A stretch of DNA of 64,000 nucleotides from assembly GCF_020165495.1 (NCBI RefSeq), contig NZ_JAIUIE010000008.1, forward strand, positions 1-64,000, written 5' to 3'. Positions 1 to 10,125 of the stretch are shown here, in pieces. This DNA comes from Mesorhizobium sp. BR1-1-16 (GTDB lineage Bacteria; Pseudomonadota; Alphaproteobacteria; Rhizobiales; Kaistiaceae). Below the pieces are notes generated by a model. It was not told the DNA's origin and ran no database searches. It saw only the letters and a program-made list of their open reading frames with translations. How positions within the stretch are numbered: the first letter of the stretch is position 1; every line of letters starts with the position of its first letter. The translations under genes were made by a program, and so were the position numbers.

Positions 1-66
1 CCGAAGACGATGGTGAAGCGGGCGAGGACGGCGGCGATGCGTCGTCGGGCCTTGTCGGCGGCGAGG
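1..66. repeat. 66-bp perfect inverted copy of an internal ftsK segment
   Basis: Bases 1-66 are the exact reverse complement of 1141-1206, inside ftsK. Read on the plus strand they encode 21 FtsK residues ([11 protein letters not shown] onward) and then diverge at base 67. This is seen directly. The most economical explanation is a fold-back or chimeric end of an assembled contig, since it sits at the very edge of the window. A real inverted duplication cannot be excluded. Confidence 0.9.
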
Positions 67-194
67 GCACTGCCGGGGGATGGCGGCCCGCTCTGCTCCA
101 AGATTTGGGAATGCCACGCCGCGATTCAAGTGCTTCGTCAGGGTGCCTTAGCGTTCCGCGTTCACAAGAGCGCGAGCGGGCTGCTCCCGAAGGC

Positions 195-848
195 TCACTT
201 CGAATTCGGCAGGTAGTAGTTGATCTTGAAGTTCTTGGGATCGGCCGGCTTGCCGGTCTCGACATCATAGATGGCGACCGACGTGTCGAGCCCCTGGGAA
301 TCCGTGACCACCCACTGGCGCAGCGCCAGCGTGCGGCTGTCGAAGATGAGCTTCAGGCTGCCATCGCCAAGGCTGGAACTCTGGGTGAGGACGAGGGCGA
401 CGAGATCCTGTTCCTCGGTCATCTGCCGGACGATATTGGCCGAGGTCAGGTCGACCCCGTCGGAAAGCAGATAGCGCAGCGGCGTCTTCGACAGCGGATA
501 AAGGTCCTGCGTCATCACCTTGGCGTCGAGCACCGACACCTGGTTGCCGTCGCAGATGACGTCCATCTTCACGGGCGGGCTGTAGTGGAAACGCAGCTTG
601 CCCGGCTTGGAGATGAAGAACACGCCCTCCGATTCCTCGCCGTTCGGGCCGTACTGGATGAACCGACCCTGCATGGTGCGGATGGCGTTGAACGAATCGC
701 TGATCTTTTTCAGCGTCGCCGCCTGCTGGGCGGAGAAAGCGGCGAAGGCCGGTCCTGCGAACATCCCGGCCGCGGCGACGCCGGCCATGGTTGCGAAGAA
801 GGTCCTGCGGGTCGGGCGGGCAGCCCCTGCGAGCGTCACGATCGTCAT
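195..848 (-). CDS. lolA: LolA-family outer-membrane lipoprotein carrier protein
   Basis: This 217-residue periplasmic protein would carry lipoproteins from the LolCDE transporter to the outer membrane. The N-terminus has a signal peptide, basic then hydrophobic, ending near AGPAFA. It contains a TRRTFF stretch that resembles a twin-arginine signal but lacks the full motif. The mature part has the LolA pattern: a helix with a MQGRF-type segment, then beta strands such as PGKLRFHYSPP and a conserved hydrophobic core. It lies 86 bp downstream of ftsK on the same strand, the usual alphaproteobacterial order, and could be cotranscribed with it. Length is normal for the family. The gene assignment is secure; the export route (Sec or Tat) is inferred. 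Confidence 0.9.
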   Translation of the reverse strand: MTIVTLAGAARPTRRTFFATMAGVAAAGMFAGPAFAAFSAQQAATLKKISDSFNAIRTMQGRFIQYGPNGEESEGVFFISKPGKLRFHYSPPVKMDVICDGNQVSVLDAKVMTQDLYPLSKTPLRYLLSDGVDLTSANIVRQMTEEQDLVALVLTQSSSLGDGSLKLIFDSRTLALRQWVVTDSQGLDTSVAIYDVETGKPADPKNFKINYYLPNSK

Positions 849-934
849 ATCCTTCGTGTCGTGGCCGCCTGTGCGACCGTCTTCCCCGTCACCCCGCCAG
901 CTAGTGGTCCAGCATGGCGATTTCGCGGCGGCGG

Positions 935-3472
935 TCAGAAGCGCTCCGCCTCGTTCTCGACCATGATCTCGCGTTTGCCGGCATGGTTGGCCGGGCCGAC
1001 GAGCCCCTCCTTCTCCATGCGCTCGATGAGCGAGGCGGCACGGTTGTAGCCAATCGAAAGCCGGCGCTGGATATAGGAGGTCGAGGCCTTGCGGTCGCGA
1101 AGCACCACGGCCACCGCCTTGTCGTAGAGATCGTTCGACTCCTCGCCGCCGACAAGGCCCGACGACGCATCGCCGCCGTCCTCGCCCGCTTCACCATCGT
1201 CTTCGGTGATCGATTCGAGATAATCGGGATGACCCTGCGTCTTCAGGTGGCGCACGATCTTCTCGACCTCTTCGTCACTGACGAACGGCCCGTGCACGCG
1301 CTGGATCCGGCCGCCGCCGGCCATGTAGAGCATGTCGCCCTGGCCGAGCAGCTGCTCCGCGCCCTGCTCGCCGAGGATGGTGCGGCTGTCGATCTTCGAC
1401 GTCACCTGGAAGGAGATGCGCGTCGGGAAGTTGGCCTTGATCGTGCCGGTGATGACATCGACCGACGGGCGCTGCGTTGCCATGATCACATGGATGCCCG
1501 CGGCGCGCGCCATTTGGGCGAGCCTCTGCACCGCGCCTTCGATATCCTTGCCGGCGACCATCATCAGGTCGGCCATCTCGTCGATGATGACGACGATATA
1601 GGGGATCGGATCGAGCGGCAGTTCCTCCTGCTCGTAGATCGCCTCGCCGGTCTGCTTGTCGAACCCGGTCTGGATGGTGCGGTTCAGCACCTCGCCCTTC
1701 GCCTTGGCCTGGCCGACGCGGGCATTGTAGCCGTCGATATTGCGCACGCCGAGCTTCGACATCTTGCGATAGCGATCCTCCATCTCGCGCACGGTCCATT
1801 TGAGCGCGACGACGGCCTTCTTCGGGTCGGTGACGACGGGCGTCAGAAGATGCGGGATGCCGTCATAGATCGAGAGTTCGAGCATCTTCGGGTCGATCAT
1901 GATCAGCCGGCAGTCCTGCGGCGTCAGCCTGTAGAGCAGCGACAGGATCATGGTGTTGATCGCGACCGACTTGCCCGAGCCGGTGGTGCCGGCGACGAGC
2001 AAATGCGGCATGCGGGCAAGATCGACGATGACAGGCTCGCCGCCGATCGTCTTGCCGAGGCTGATCGGCAGCCGCGCCTTCGACGTCTCGAAGTCCTCCG
2101 CCGCCAGCATCTCGCGCAGGAACACCATTTCGCGCCGCTGATTGGGCAGTTCGATGCCGATGGCATTCTTGCCGGGGATGACCGCCACGCGGGCCGCCAC
2201 CGCGCTCATCGAGCGGGCGATGTCATCGGCAAGGCCGATGACACGCGAGGACTTGATGCCGGGCGCCGGTTCGAGCTCATAGAGCGTCACGACCGGGCCG
2301 GGCCGGACATTGATGATCTCGCCGCGAATGCCGAAATCGTCGAGCACCCCCTCGAGAACGCGCGCATTCTGCTCGAGCGCGTCGCTGTTGACGCGCGTCC
2401 GGGGATCGGCAGCCTTCGGTTCGGCGAGCAGGGCAAGCGCCGGCAATTCGAAGGTCTCGTTCGGCAAGAGCGAGGGCTGTGCCTCGGCGCTGACCCGCTT
2501 GCCCTGGCGAGGGCGCGGCGCCGGCGCGGTGACGCGGCCACTGGTCGGCAGCGGCGGCAGGACATCCTCGTCGTCGAGATCGGCGTCGAAATCGAGCGCC
2601 GTGGCGGCGGCGCGCTTGCCGGCACCAGGCTCGATGCGCGGCTCGCTCCGCCGGCCCCGGCGCGGTGCGGCATCGGGCCGGACTGGCGGCGCCGCATCGG
2701 CCCTCCGCCGCCCGAACATCCGCGCGATCCCGGCACGGGCCGAATAGCCGAAATGCGCCAGCGCGCCGAGCGGCACCGCGAAAAAGCCACCACCCTCATC
2801 CTCTTCGCCGATGAATTCGTCCGCGTCCTTGATCCCGGCGCTCCGTCGCGCCGAGGGCTTGGCCGCTGGGTTCACGACCGGATCGGTTTCCTTGGCCCTG
2901 CCCCCAATGAACCCGGCCGCATGCACCAGCAGCAGGCCCGCGAGCAGCACATAGATCGTCTGCGCGATCGTCGCGGCGCGGTCCTTGGGCGGCGAGCCAA
3001 GGATTTCGGCCGGAATACGGGCGACGAGATCGCCGAAGATGCCGCCCATGCCGGATGGCAGCGGCCAATGCGCCGTCACGGGCAGGAATGCGAGCGCGCC
3101 CGAAGCGGCGAGTGCCGCGAAGAGCCAGCTTGCCAGCATCACCTTCCGGAAAGGGCGACCACCGAACAGCGACCGCCAACCCCACAGAACGACCGGCAGC
3201 AGCAACACGATCGATCCGAGACCGAGGAACTGCATCAACAGATCGGAGATCACGGCACCGGGAAAGCCGAGAATGTTGGAGATCGGCTTCGCAGCTGCAT
3301 AGGACAGCGAGGGATCGTCGACCGTCCATGTCGCAAGGCTGGCCGACACGGCCGCGACGCCCGCGAGCAGCGCAAGGCCGACGGCCAGGCTGACATGGCG
3401 CCCCAGGAACCGACGGAGGGCATCGCCCTCACCTGAGGGCATCGGGAGCGAGACGGATCGGGTCGGGCGCAT
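935..3472 (-). CDS. ftsK: DNA translocase FtsK
   Basis: FtsK is the septal DNA pump that clears and aligns chromosome termini during division. The 845-residue protein has N-terminal transmembrane helices (roughly residues 20-200), a proline- and arginine-rich linker, then the RecA-like motor with Walker A GTTGSGKS near residue 495 and Walker B around [11 protein letters not shown]-terminal winged-helix gamma domain includes the [18 protein letters not shown] helix-turn-helix. I place the start at the ATG at 3472 because it follows the upstream aminotransferase stop by 22 bp and has a GAGGG ribosome site; the open frame continues further upstream into the aminotransferase gene. A 66-bp piece of this gene (1141-1206) recurs inverted at the window edge. 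Confidence 0.95.
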   Translation of the reverse strand: MRPTRSVSLPMPSGEGDALRRFLGRHVSLAVGLALLAGVAAVSASLATWTVDDPSLSYAAAKPISNILGFPGAVISDLLMQFLGLGSIVLLLPVVLWGWRSLFGGRPFRKVMLASWLFAALAASGALAFLPVTAHWPLPSGMGGIFGDLVARIPAEILGSPPKDRAATIAQTIYVLLAGLLLVHAAGFIGGRAKETDPVVNPAAKPSARRSAGIKDADEFIGEEDEGGGFFAVPLGALAHFGYSARAGIARMFGRRRADAAPPVRPDAAPRRGRRSEPRIEPGAGKRAAATALDFDADLDDEDVLPPLPTSGRVTAPAPRPRQGKRVSAEAQPSLLPNETFELPALALLAEPKAADPRTRVNSDALEQNARVLEGVLDDFGIRGEIINVRPGPVVTLYELEPAPGIKSSRVIGLADDIARSMSAVAARVAVIPGKNAIGIELPNQRREMVFLREMLAAEDFETSKARLPISLGKTIGGEPVIVDLARMPHLLVAGTTGSGKSVAINTMILSLLYRLTPQDCRLIMIDPKMLELSIYDGIPHLLTPVVTDPKKAVVALKWTVREMEDRYRKMSKLGVRNIDGYNARVGQAKAKGEVLNRTIQTGFDKQTGEAIYEQEELPLDPIPYIVVIIDEMADLMMVAGKDIEGAVQRLAQMARAAGIHVIMATQRPSVDVITGTIKANFPTRISFQVTSKIDSRTILGEQGAEQLLGQGDMLYMAGGGRIQRVHGPFVSDEEVEKIVRHLKTQGHPDYLESITEDDGEAGEDGGDASSGLVGGEESNDLYDKAVAVVLRDRKASTSYIQRRLSIGYNRAASLIERMEKEGLVGPANHAGKREIMVENEAERF

Positions 3473-3494
3473 GCTGGTCTTTGTCCCTCGAGGA

Positions 3495-4670
3495 TCAGCC
3501 GAGCACCTGTGCCATGCGGCGCAGCGCTTCGGTCGTCGTCGCGATGTCCTGGACCATCGCGACACGGAGGAAAGAACGGCCGGGATTGTCGCCGGCGGCG
3601 GTTGGCAGGCAGAGATAGGCGCCAGGGATGGTACGGACGCCGACTTCGCGCCAGAGGCGAATCGCTGCCTCTTCGCCGTCGCCGACCTCGAGCCAGAGGA
3701 AGAAGCCGCCTTCCGGCGCGGTCACGCCAAGCAGGTCCTGCGCGAGCTCGAACTTCCGGTTGTAGAGGGCGCGGTTCTCGGCGACATGCGCCTCGTCGCT
3801 GTAAGCCGCGACAGCGACCGCCTGGATCGGCGTCGGAACCTGCGGCGCCGCCATGTTCCGCAGACGCGTCCAGTCCTTGAGAAAGACCGGATCGCCCGCG
3901 GCAAAGCCGGCGCGAAGCCCGGGCAGGTTCGAGCGCTTCGAGAGCGAATGGAATGTGACGATGTTGGCGAAGCCCCCGCCGAGCCCGGCCGCCGCTTCGA
4001 GCACGCCCGGCGGAGGCGTGCTGCGATAGATCTCGGAATAGCATTCGTCGGCGAAGATCATGAAATCATGCTGCCGCGCCGCCGCGATGAGGCCGCGCCA
4101 GTCGTCCGATGTCGCGACGCTTCCCTGCGGGTTGGTCGGCGAGGCGACGTAGAGCGCGATGGTCCGCGCCAGAATGTCAGGCGCAAGGCGCGAGAGATCG
4201 GGCAGATGCCGCTCGTCCGGGCCCGCATCGATCAGGACGATTTCGAGGCCCGCCGCTTCCGCGCCTGCCGCATACGCCTGATAGAACGGATTGGGCAGCA
4301 GCACGGCCGGGCGGGCGATGCCGGCGGCGCGTTCACGCGCACCGAGCGCGGCAAAGAACAGGCCCTCGCGCGAGCCGTTGAGCGGCAGCACCATGGTTTC
4401 GGGATCGACAGGGCTCGCGGCAAGGCCATAGCGGCGGTTGAGCCAGGCCGCGACGGTTGCCCGGAAGGCATCCGTGCCGCGGATCGCCGGATAGCGACCG
4501 AAAAGATCGAGATTGGCAGCGATGACCGGCCCGACAAAGGCCGGGATCGGATGCTGCGGCTCGCCAAGGCCAAGATTGATCGGCGCCAGGCCCGGCGCGA
4601 TCCCGGCCAGCCTGTCGTTCAATTTCTGAAACGGCGAGATCGCCCTGCCGGCGCTCGTCGGGCCGCCCAT
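3495..4670 (-). CDS. Class I/II PLP-dependent aminotransferase
   Basis: This 391-residue fold-type I aminotransferase has the expected landmarks: N180 in SPTNP, D208 in ADECY, the Schiff-base lysine K245 in [12 protein letters not shown], and a C-terminal substrate arginine region (FLRVAM). Closest family resemblance is to DapC-type N-succinyldiaminopimelate aminotransferases and related enzymes of lysine and peptidoglycan precursor synthesis, but the amino acid substrate cannot be read from the sequence. It lies directly upstream of ftsK on the same strand with a 22-bp gap, so the two may share a transcript. There is no signal peptide; it is cytoplasmic. Confidence 0.88.
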   Translation of the reverse strand: MGGPTSAGRAISPFQKLNDRLAGIAPGLAPINLGLGEPQHPIPAFVGPVIAANLDLFGRYPAIRGTDAFRATVAAWLNRRYGLAASPVDPETMVLPLNGSREGLFFAALGARERAAGIARPAVLLPNPFYQAYAAGAEAAGLEIVLIDAGPDERHLPDLSRLAPDILARTIALYVASPTNPQGSVATSDDWRGLIAAARQHDFMIFADECYSEIYRSTPPPGVLEAAAGLGGGFANIVTFHSLSKRSNLPGLRAGFAAGDPVFLKDWTRLRNMAAPQVPTPIQAVAVAAYSDEAHVAENRALYNRKFELAQDLLGVTAPEGGFFLWLEVGDGEEAAIRLWREVGVRTIPGAYLCLPTAAGDNPGRSFLRVAMVQDIATTTEALRRMAQVLG

Positions 4671-4784
4671 ATTGCCGATTCCCTGTCATGTTCCGATCAC
4701 GACAAACCTAGGCGACGGGTGGTTAAGGCCGCTTTAACCATCGACCGCTCGACAGCCGCGAAATCGTCTGTGCCGCCGTCGGCC

Positions 4785-4817
4785 AAAAAAGAAGGGCCCC
4801 GGCGAGACCGGGGCCCT
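4785..4817 (-). terminator. Intrinsic terminator of glnK-amtB
   Basis: A perfect 10-bp hairpin (AGGGCCCCGG, 5-nt loop, complement) at 4793-4817 is followed, on the minus strand, by a run of six T residues at 4785-4790. Immediately after the amtB stop there is a second perfect 9-bp hairpin, GCCGGCGCC with a 4-nt loop, at 4863-4884. Both lie between amtB and the next minus-strand gene. Confidence 0.8.
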
Positions 4818-4892
4818 CTAGTCTTGGGAGGAACGTCATCCTGCGTGACCGCAGGCCGGGCAGCCGGCGCCCGACGGCGCCGGCCGAAGACT

Positions 4893-6239
4893 TTAGCTGT
4901 GATAGGCGCGCTCGCCATGCTCGACGATGTCGAGGCCTTCGCTCTCGACCTCGGGACGCACGCGGAGGCCGATGATGATATCGACGACCTTGTAGAGGAT
5001 CAGCGAACCGACACCCGACCAGACCAGCGTGAACAGCACGGCCTGGACCTGGACCCAGAGCTGGTGACCCATCGTCACGCCCTCGGCATAGCCGACGCCG
5101 CCGAGCGATTCGGAAGCGAGGAAGCCAGTGCCGATGGCGCCGACGATGCCGCCGATGCCGTGCACGCCGAAGACGTCGAGGCTGTCGTCATAGCCGAATG
5201 CGTTCTTCACCGTGGTGACGAAGAAGAAGCAGACGATGGCCGCAACGAAGCCGAGGATGATCGCGCCGACCGGACCGGCGAAGCCGGCAGCCGGGGTGAC
5301 CGCGACGAGACCGGCGACAACGCCCGAGATGGCACCGAGCATCGACGGCTTGCCGCGGACGATCCATTCGATGAACACCCAGCCGATAGCCGCACCGGCG
5401 GTGGCGACGAAGGTGTTGATGGTGGCGAGACCAGCGACCGAACCGGCCGAGAGCGCCGAACCGGCGTTGAAGCCGAACCAGCCGACCCACAGAAGCGAGG
5501 CGCCGATCATCGAATTGGTCAGCGAATGGGGCGGCATCAGATCCTTGCCGAGACCCTGGCGCTTGCCGACCATGATGCAGCCGACAAGGCCCGCGATACC
5601 GGCATTGATGTGAACGACCGTGCCGCCAGCGAAATCAAGCGCGCCGGCGGTGAACAGCCAACCCGTCGACTGCCAGACCGAGTGGGCGACCGGAATGTAG
5701 ATGAAGGTGACCCAGAGGATCATGAACAGCAGCACGGCCGAGAACTTCATGCGCTCAGCGAAGGCGCCGACGATGAGGGCCGGCGTGATGGCCGCGAAGG
5801 TCATCTGGAACACGACGAAGACATATTCCGGAATGGTTCCGGAAAGCGTGTCCGGCTTGATCCCGGCGAGGAACGCCTTGGAGAGACCGCCGATGAAGGC
5901 GCTACCGTCGGTGAAGGCCAGCGAATAGCCGTAGAACACCCAGATCACCATCACGACGCTGGCGATCAGAAGGCACTGCATCAGCACCGAAAGCATGTTC
6001 TTGGCGCGCACAAGGCCGCCATAGAACAGCGCGAGGCCGGGCACGATCATCATGAGGACGAGCACGGAGGAGATCAGCATCCAGGCCGTATCGCCCGAAT
6101 TCAGAACCGGAGCCGCGGCCGCAGCGGCGGGGGCCGCCTCGGCGGCCGGCGCTGCGTCCTGGGCGGAAGCGAACGCGGTCAGGCTGAGCAGCGTCCCGGC
6201 TGCTCCCATGAGAGAGTATTTGGCATTACGCAGATTCAT
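4893..6239 (-). CDS. amtB: Ammonium transporter AmtB
   Basis: This 448-residue inner-membrane channel takes up ammonium. After a signal-like hydrophobic N-terminus and an alanine/proline stretch, about eleven membrane segments follow. Family signatures include the FYGGLVR motif near the start of the channel, DFAGGTVVHINAG and the FGVHGIGG segment carrying a pore histidine. I chose the ATG at 6239 because AGGAGAGG precedes it by about six bases; the open frame continues upstream without one. It is cotranscribed with glnK, which lies 154 bp upstream and whose product binds and closes the channel when nitrogen is plentiful. A double hairpin with a T-run follows the gene. Confidence 0.95.
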   Translation of the reverse strand: MNLRNAKYSLMGAAGTLLSLTAFASAQDAAPAAEAAPAAAAAAPVLNSGDTAWMLISSVLVLMMIVPGLALFYGGLVRAKNMLSVLMQCLLIASVVMVIWVFYGYSLAFTDGSAFIGGLSKAFLAGIKPDTLSGTIPEYVFVVFQMTFAAITPALIVGAFAERMKFSAVLLFMILWVTFIYIPVAHSVWQSTGWLFTAGALDFAGGTVVHINAGIAGLVGCIMVGKRQGLGKDLMPPHSLTNSMIGASLLWVGWFGFNAGSALSAGSVAGLATINTFVATAGAAIGWVFIEWIVRGKPSMLGAISGVVAGLVAVTPAAGFAGPVGAIILGFVAAIVCFFFVTTVKNAFGYDDSLDVFGVHGIGGIVGAIGTGFLASESLGGVGYAEGVTMGHQLWVQVQAVLFTLVWSGVGSLILYKVVDIIIGLRVRPEVESEGLDIVEHGERAYHS

Positions 6240-6393
6240 CAGACCTCTCCTGTCGGACCGCTCTTCCGGTCGACTGATCCCATCGGCGATGGCGCGACCC
6301 ATCCCCCGGCTCCTGGCTGTCATTTCATTTCGATCCGTCATCGTTGCCCTTGCTCGTGCTGTTCGTGAAATCCACTGGTTTCAAGCCCGAGCG

Positions 6394-6735
<342 letters not shown>

Positions 6736-6831
6736 TCAGTTCCCGTCTCTTTTTGCGGCGGGTGAACCGCAAGGATCGAATGGTCGACCGGCATGCCGCC
6801 CGATTGACGCCGCTGCGCCAGCCCATAGGGA

Positions 6832-6847
6832 ATCAAGGTCCGTGCCA
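6832..6847 (-). promoter_or_regulatory. Candidate sigma-54 promoter of glnK-amtB
   Basis: On the minus strand the sequence reads TGGCAC-GGACC-TTGAT. The -24 element is perfect and the 5-bp spacing is right. The -12 element has GA instead of the usual GC. It would place the transcription start near 6821, about 90 bases before glnK. NtrC-dependent sigma-54 promoters are typical for this operon; the match itself is read from sequence, the regulation is inferred. Confidence 0.5.
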
Positions 6848-6939
6848 ACTCTCGCAACTTCGGCAAAAAGTTCAAAAATCGCGCAAACCTCACCCGTGCC
6901 TGTCGCGAAAAGGACAAAATTTCTGGACGAACCGGAGGC

Positions 6940-6971
6940 AAAAAACTCAAATTGCCTATCTCTTAGGCAAT
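6940..6971 (-). terminator. Intrinsic terminator after tesB
   Basis: On the minus strand an 8-bp perfect hairpin ATTGCCTA-AGAGA-TAGGCAAT (6951-6971) is followed by TTGAGTTTTTT, with six T residues at 6940-6945. It lies 38 bp after the stop of the thioesterase gene and upstream of the glnK promoter. Confidence 0.65.
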
Positions 6972-7008
6972 ATGTCGCCGCGTTTCGGTCAGTTCGCCGC
7001 CTGGTTGT

Positions 7009-7914
7009 TCACGGGTGGTCTTCTCTCGCCTGACGGACGAGCCCTTCCTGCGCGACGGAGGCGATGAGACGGCCAGTTCGATCGTAGAGCGCGCCGCGGT
7101 TGAAGCCCCGCGCGCCGCTGGCGGCTGGGCTGTCGCAGACATAGAGCAGCCAGTCGTCGAACCGGAACGGGCGGTGGAACCACATCGCGTGATCAAGGCT
7201 CGTCACCATCAGCCCGGCATCGAAGACCCAGCGCCCCTCGGCGATCAGCGTTGTGTCGAGCAGCGTCAGGTCGGAGGCATAAGCGAGCACGGCCCGTACG
7301 ATCGCCGGATCGTCGGGCAATACCATCCTCGCGCGGATCCAGCTCGCCTGGCTCTGCTCGGCCCCGCTGCGGCCGAGAAATGCCTCAAGGTCGACGGGCC
7401 GGATCTCGATCGCGCGCGGCTTGCGCCAGAAGGCGAGCGCCGATGCCGGAGCCCGGTCGGCAAGGGCCGCCAGCAACGCGCTTTCATCGGGCAGCGTCTC
7501 AGGCGCCGGCACTGCCGGCATCGGTGCCTGATGGATGAAGCCGGCCTCCTCGATATGGAACGAGGCCGCCATCGCGAAGATCGCTTCGCCGGCCTGATGC
7601 GCCACAACGCGCCGTGTGCTGAAGCTACCGCCGTCTCGGATGCGCTCGACGGCATAGTCGATCGATGCGTCGGGGTTTCCTGGGCGCAGGAAATAGCCGT
7701 GCAGCGAATGCACCAGCCGCGTGGACTCGACCGTCCGCGATGCAGCGACCAGCGCCTGGCCGATCACCTGGCCGCCGAAGACGCGCCGCCAGCCCGGATC
7801 GACGCTGCGACCGCGGTAACGGTTGATTTCGAGCGGTTCGAGATCAAGTATTCCGAGGAGGTCGTCGGTCACCCTTGGCTGTCCCTCGTCCCAAACCCGC
7901 TCTGCGCACGTCAT
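7009..7914 (-). CDS. tesB: Acyl-CoA thioesterase II (TesB-type)
   Basis: The 301-residue protein is a double hot-dog thioesterase that hydrolyses acyl-CoA to free fatty acid and CoA. Family features include the N-terminal FGGQVIGQALVAA segment, the LVHSLHGYFLRPG strand, the SLDHAMWFHRPFRFDDWLLY segment in the second hot-dog domain, and a C-terminal RGALYDRTGRLIASVAQEGLVR tail typical of TesB. Length is normal. It is divergently oriented from ubiH with a 67-bp gap. The ATG at 7914 has only a close AGGA upstream, so a start a few codons downstream is possible. A hairpin terminator follows the gene. Confidence 0.92.
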   Translation of the reverse strand: MTCAERVWDEGQPRVTDDLLGILDLEPLEINRYRGRSVDPGWRRVFGGQVIGQALVAASRTVESTRLVHSLHGYFLRPGNPDASIDYAVERIRDGGSFSTRRVVAHQAGEAIFAMAASFHIEEAGFIHQAPMPAVPAPETLPDESALLAALADRAPASALAFWRKPRAIEIRPVDLEAFLGRSGAEQSQASWIRARMVLPDDPAIVRAVLAYASDLTLLDTTLIAEGRWVFDAGLMVTSLDHAMWFHRPFRFDDWLLYVCDSPAASGARGFNRGALYDRTGRLIASVAQEGLVRQAREDHP

Positions 7915-7981
7915 TCCTGTTGCGGCGCGGCCGGGACGGTGTCAAGCCGGGTCTCGAGACCCGCCAACCAACGGATCGAAC

Positions 7982-9223
7982 ATGACCGCGACCGATGACG
8001 CTGCCGCCCCGCCCCTCGACGTTCTCGTTGCCGGCGGCGGTTACGTCGGGCTGGCGCTGGCACTGGCGTTGAAGCGCGGCGCTCCGTCGCTCGATATCGC
8101 GGTCGTCGATCCCGCGCCGCAGGGCGCAGCGGCGCGTGACGGCCGCGCTTCGGCGATCGCCAGTGCAGCGCGCGAGATGCTCGCAGCACTCGGCGTTTGG
8201 CAGGTGCTGGAACCGATCGCCCAACCGGTCGAGGACATGATCGTCACCGACAGCCGCACGCGCGACCCGGTGCGGCCAGTCTTTCTCACATTCTCGCGTG
8301 AGGAAGGCAGCGCGGCGCCCTTTGCCCATATGGTCCCGAACGGCGCTTTGGTGGCCGCGCTTTCCGATGCCGCCGACCAGGCCGGCGTCACGCGCATCTC
8401 GGGCTGCGGCGTGACCGATTTCGAGACGGGCACCGCTTTCCAGCGCGTTACTCTGACGGACGGCTCGGTGAGACGCGCCCGCCTTCTCGTCGCGGCCGAT
8501 GGTGCCCGTTCACGCCTCCGCGCGCTGGCGGGTATTCAGACCGTCGGCTGGGGTTACGGCCAGTCCGGCATCGTGGTCACGGTCAAGCATGAGCGACCGC
8601 ATCATGGCCGGGCGGAAGAGCATTTCCTGCCCGCCGGGCCGTTTGCGATCCTCCCTCTGCCGGACAATCGCTCCTCGCTGGTCTGGACCGAGCGCACGGA
8701 AGCGGCCGAGCGGCTGGTGGCAGGCGATTCCTTCACGTTCGCCATCGAACTGGAGCGTCGCTTCGGCCATCATCTCGGTGCCATCACCGCCGAAGGCACG
8801 CCGCGCGCCTATCCGCTCGGGCTGATGATCGCCCGCCGCTTCGTCGGTCCGCGCTTCGCGCTTTGCGGCGATTCGGCACATGCCATCCATCCGGTCGCGG
8901 GACAGGGGCTCAATCTCGGCTTCAAGGATGCGGCAGCTTTGGCCGAAAGCGTGGTGGAAGCCGCCCGGCTCGGCTCCGATCCCGGCTCGGCGGAGGCGCT
9001 TGCGCGCTACGAGCGCTGGCGCCGCTTCGACACGGTGCAGATGGGCATGGTGACGGACGGGCTGAACCGCCTGTTCTCCAACGATAACCCGGCACTGCGC
9101 ATCATGCGTGATGTCGGTCTCGGGCTCGTCGACCGGCTGCCCACCCTGAAACGCCGGTTCATCGGCGCAGCGGCCGAAGCCGATCCAGCGGCGCCTCGAC
9201 TTCTGCGCGGCGAGGCGATCTGA
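7982..9223 (+). CDS. ubiH: UbiH/UbiF-family FAD-dependent ubiquinone-biosynthesis hydroxylase
   Basis: This 413-residue flavoprotein monooxygenase would hydroxylate the aromatic ring of a ubiquinone precursor. It has the dinucleotide-binding GGGYVG (residues 18-23), the DGARSRLR motif that contacts FAD and NADPH, and the C-terminal FAD motif CGDSAHAIHPVAGQGLNLGFKD, which is diagnostic for the UbiH/Coq6 group. The start ATG at 7982 gives the standard N-terminus; the upstream open frame has no family similarity. Which ring position is modified cannot be told from sequence, because alphaproteobacterial Ubi hydroxylases vary in regioselectivity. It converges on the Trm112-like gene with a 6-bp gap. 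Confidence 0.9.
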   Translation: MTATDDAAAPPLDVLVAGGGYVGLALALALKRGAPSLDIAVVDPAPQGAAARDGRASAIASAAREMLAALGVWQVLEPIAQPVEDMIVTDSRTRDPVRPVFLTFSREEGSAAPFAHMVPNGALVAALSDAADQAGVTRISGCGVTDFETGTAFQRVTLTDGSVRRARLLVAADGARSRLRALAGIQTVGWGYGQSGIVVTVKHERPHHGRAEEHFLPAGPFAILPLPDNRSSLVWTERTEAAERLVAGDSFTFAIELERRFGHHLGAITAEGTPRAYPLGLMIARRFVGPRFALCGDSAHAIHPVAGQGLNLGFKDAAALAESVVEAARLGSDPGSAEALARYERWRRFDTVQMGMVTDGLNRLFSNDNPALRIMRDVGLGLVDRLPTLKRRFIGAAAEADPAAPRLLRGEAI

Positions 9224-9229
9224 GCTCGC

Positions 9230-9430
9230 TCAATCGTCGGCGAGCGGCCGTGCTTCGTCCGGCAGCATGATCGGGATACCGTCGCGGATCGGATAGGCGA
9301 GCCGGGCCGCGCGGCTGACGAGTTCCTGCCGTGCTTCATCGTAGGAGAGCGCCGTCTTGGTCACCGGGCAGACGAGCAGCTCCAGCATCTTGACGTCGAT
9401 CCGGGCAGCGGGGCGTTCAAGCGCAACCAT
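9230..9430 (-). CDS. Trm112-family protein
   Basis: A 66-residue protein of the Trm112/YcaR (UPF0434) family. It keeps the start of the family pattern ([17 protein letters not shown]-type) and the [17 protein letters not shown] tail. Only one of the zinc-binding cysteines usual in eukaryotic Trm112 is present (CPVT), as in most bacterial members. Its role in bacteria is poorly defined; eukaryotic Trm112 activates methyltransferases. It is the last gene of a minus-strand run with the LON-domain gene (8 bp upstream) and the thioredoxin-TPR gene, a conserved arrangement in Hyphomicrobiales. Confidence 0.85.
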   Translation of the reverse strand: MVALERPAARIDVKMLELLVCPVTKTALSYDEARQELVSRAARLAYPIRDGIPIMLPDEARPLADD

Positions 9431-9438
9431 GTCAGGCC

Positions 9439-10113
9439 CTATTGCAGGAGCGGCGAGGGGCCGCCATCACCGCCCCGCGCCAGCGACATCTCGGTCAGCG
9501 CGATCAGCGTCTCCGCGCGGGCCCTGAGATCCGCGGCCTCGAGGAGCGCCTGCTTCTCGGCCGGACCATAGGGGCTCATCATCGACAGCGCGTTGACCAG
9601 CGTCTCATTCGAGGTGCGGCCGATATTGTCCCAATCCGCCTCGAGCCGGTTGGCTTCGAGATAGGCTCGGAACACATCCAGCAGCTTGGTGCGGTCGACG
9701 GCCTCGGCGCCAGCATTTTCGGCGAAATCGGAGCTGAACGCCTCGGTCGAGACGCGGCAGATCCGGAAACCGGCACGTCCAGGCAGCTCCTCCACGAGCT
9801 TGAATCGGGCAATACCCGTCAGACAGATCATGTAGCGGCCATCATCCGTCTCGGCATAGGACGTGACCCGCCCGACGCAGCCGATCGCCGACAGCGCCGG
9901 CTCGTCGCCGGCCGGCGCCGTCCCGGCCGGCTGGATCATGCCGATCAGCCGGTTGCCAGCCATGGCCTCGTCGACCATGGCGAGATAGCGCGGCTCGAAG
10001 ATATTGAGCGGCATCTGCCCACGCGGCAACAGCAGCGCCCCGGCGAGCGGGAAGACCGGAATGCTGTCGGGAATGTCGCGCGGACCTTCATAATGGGCCT
10101 TGCCAACCTGCAT
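9439..10113 (-). CDS. LON substrate-binding domain protein
   Basis: The 224-residue protein consists of the N-terminal domain of Lon protease only. The [33 protein letters not shown] segment is the typical start, and [27 protein letters not shown] continues the fold. There is no AAA or protease domain, so it is not a Lon protease. Such stand-alone LON-domain proteins have no firmly established function; a role in substrate recognition or proteostasis is only inferred. It starts 12 bp after the thioredoxin-TPR gene and precedes the Trm112 gene by 8 bp, so the three are likely cotranscribed. Confidence 0.88.
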   Translation of the reverse strand: MQVGKAHYEGPRDIPDSIPVFPLAGALLLPRGQMPLNIFEPRYLAMVDEAMAGNRLIGMIQPAGTAPAGDEPALSAIGCVGRVTSYAETDDGRYMICLTGIARFKLVEELPGRAGFRICRVSTEAFSSDFAENAGAEAVDRTKLLDVFRAYLEANRLEADWDNIGRTSNETLVNALSMMSPYGPAEKQALLEAADLRARAETLIALTEMSLARGGDGGPSPLLQ

Positions 10114-10125
10114 GCGGAAATCGCC

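Noticed and set aside
914-3436. 840-codon open frame on the plus strand opposite ftsK
   Set aside because: It is the antisense shadow of a real gene. The product is an Arg/Asp/His-rich low-similarity string and there is no ribosome site. High GC makes such frames common here.
3471-6368. 965-codon open frame on the plus strand across the aminotransferase and amtB
   Set aside because: It runs antisense through two well-supported genes and a terminator, with no family similarity.
6876-6903. Second GG...GC sigma-54-like match upstream of glnK
   Set aside because: The spacing between the GG and GC elements is off by at least one base for every alignment I tried, whereas the site at 6832-6847 has correct spacing.
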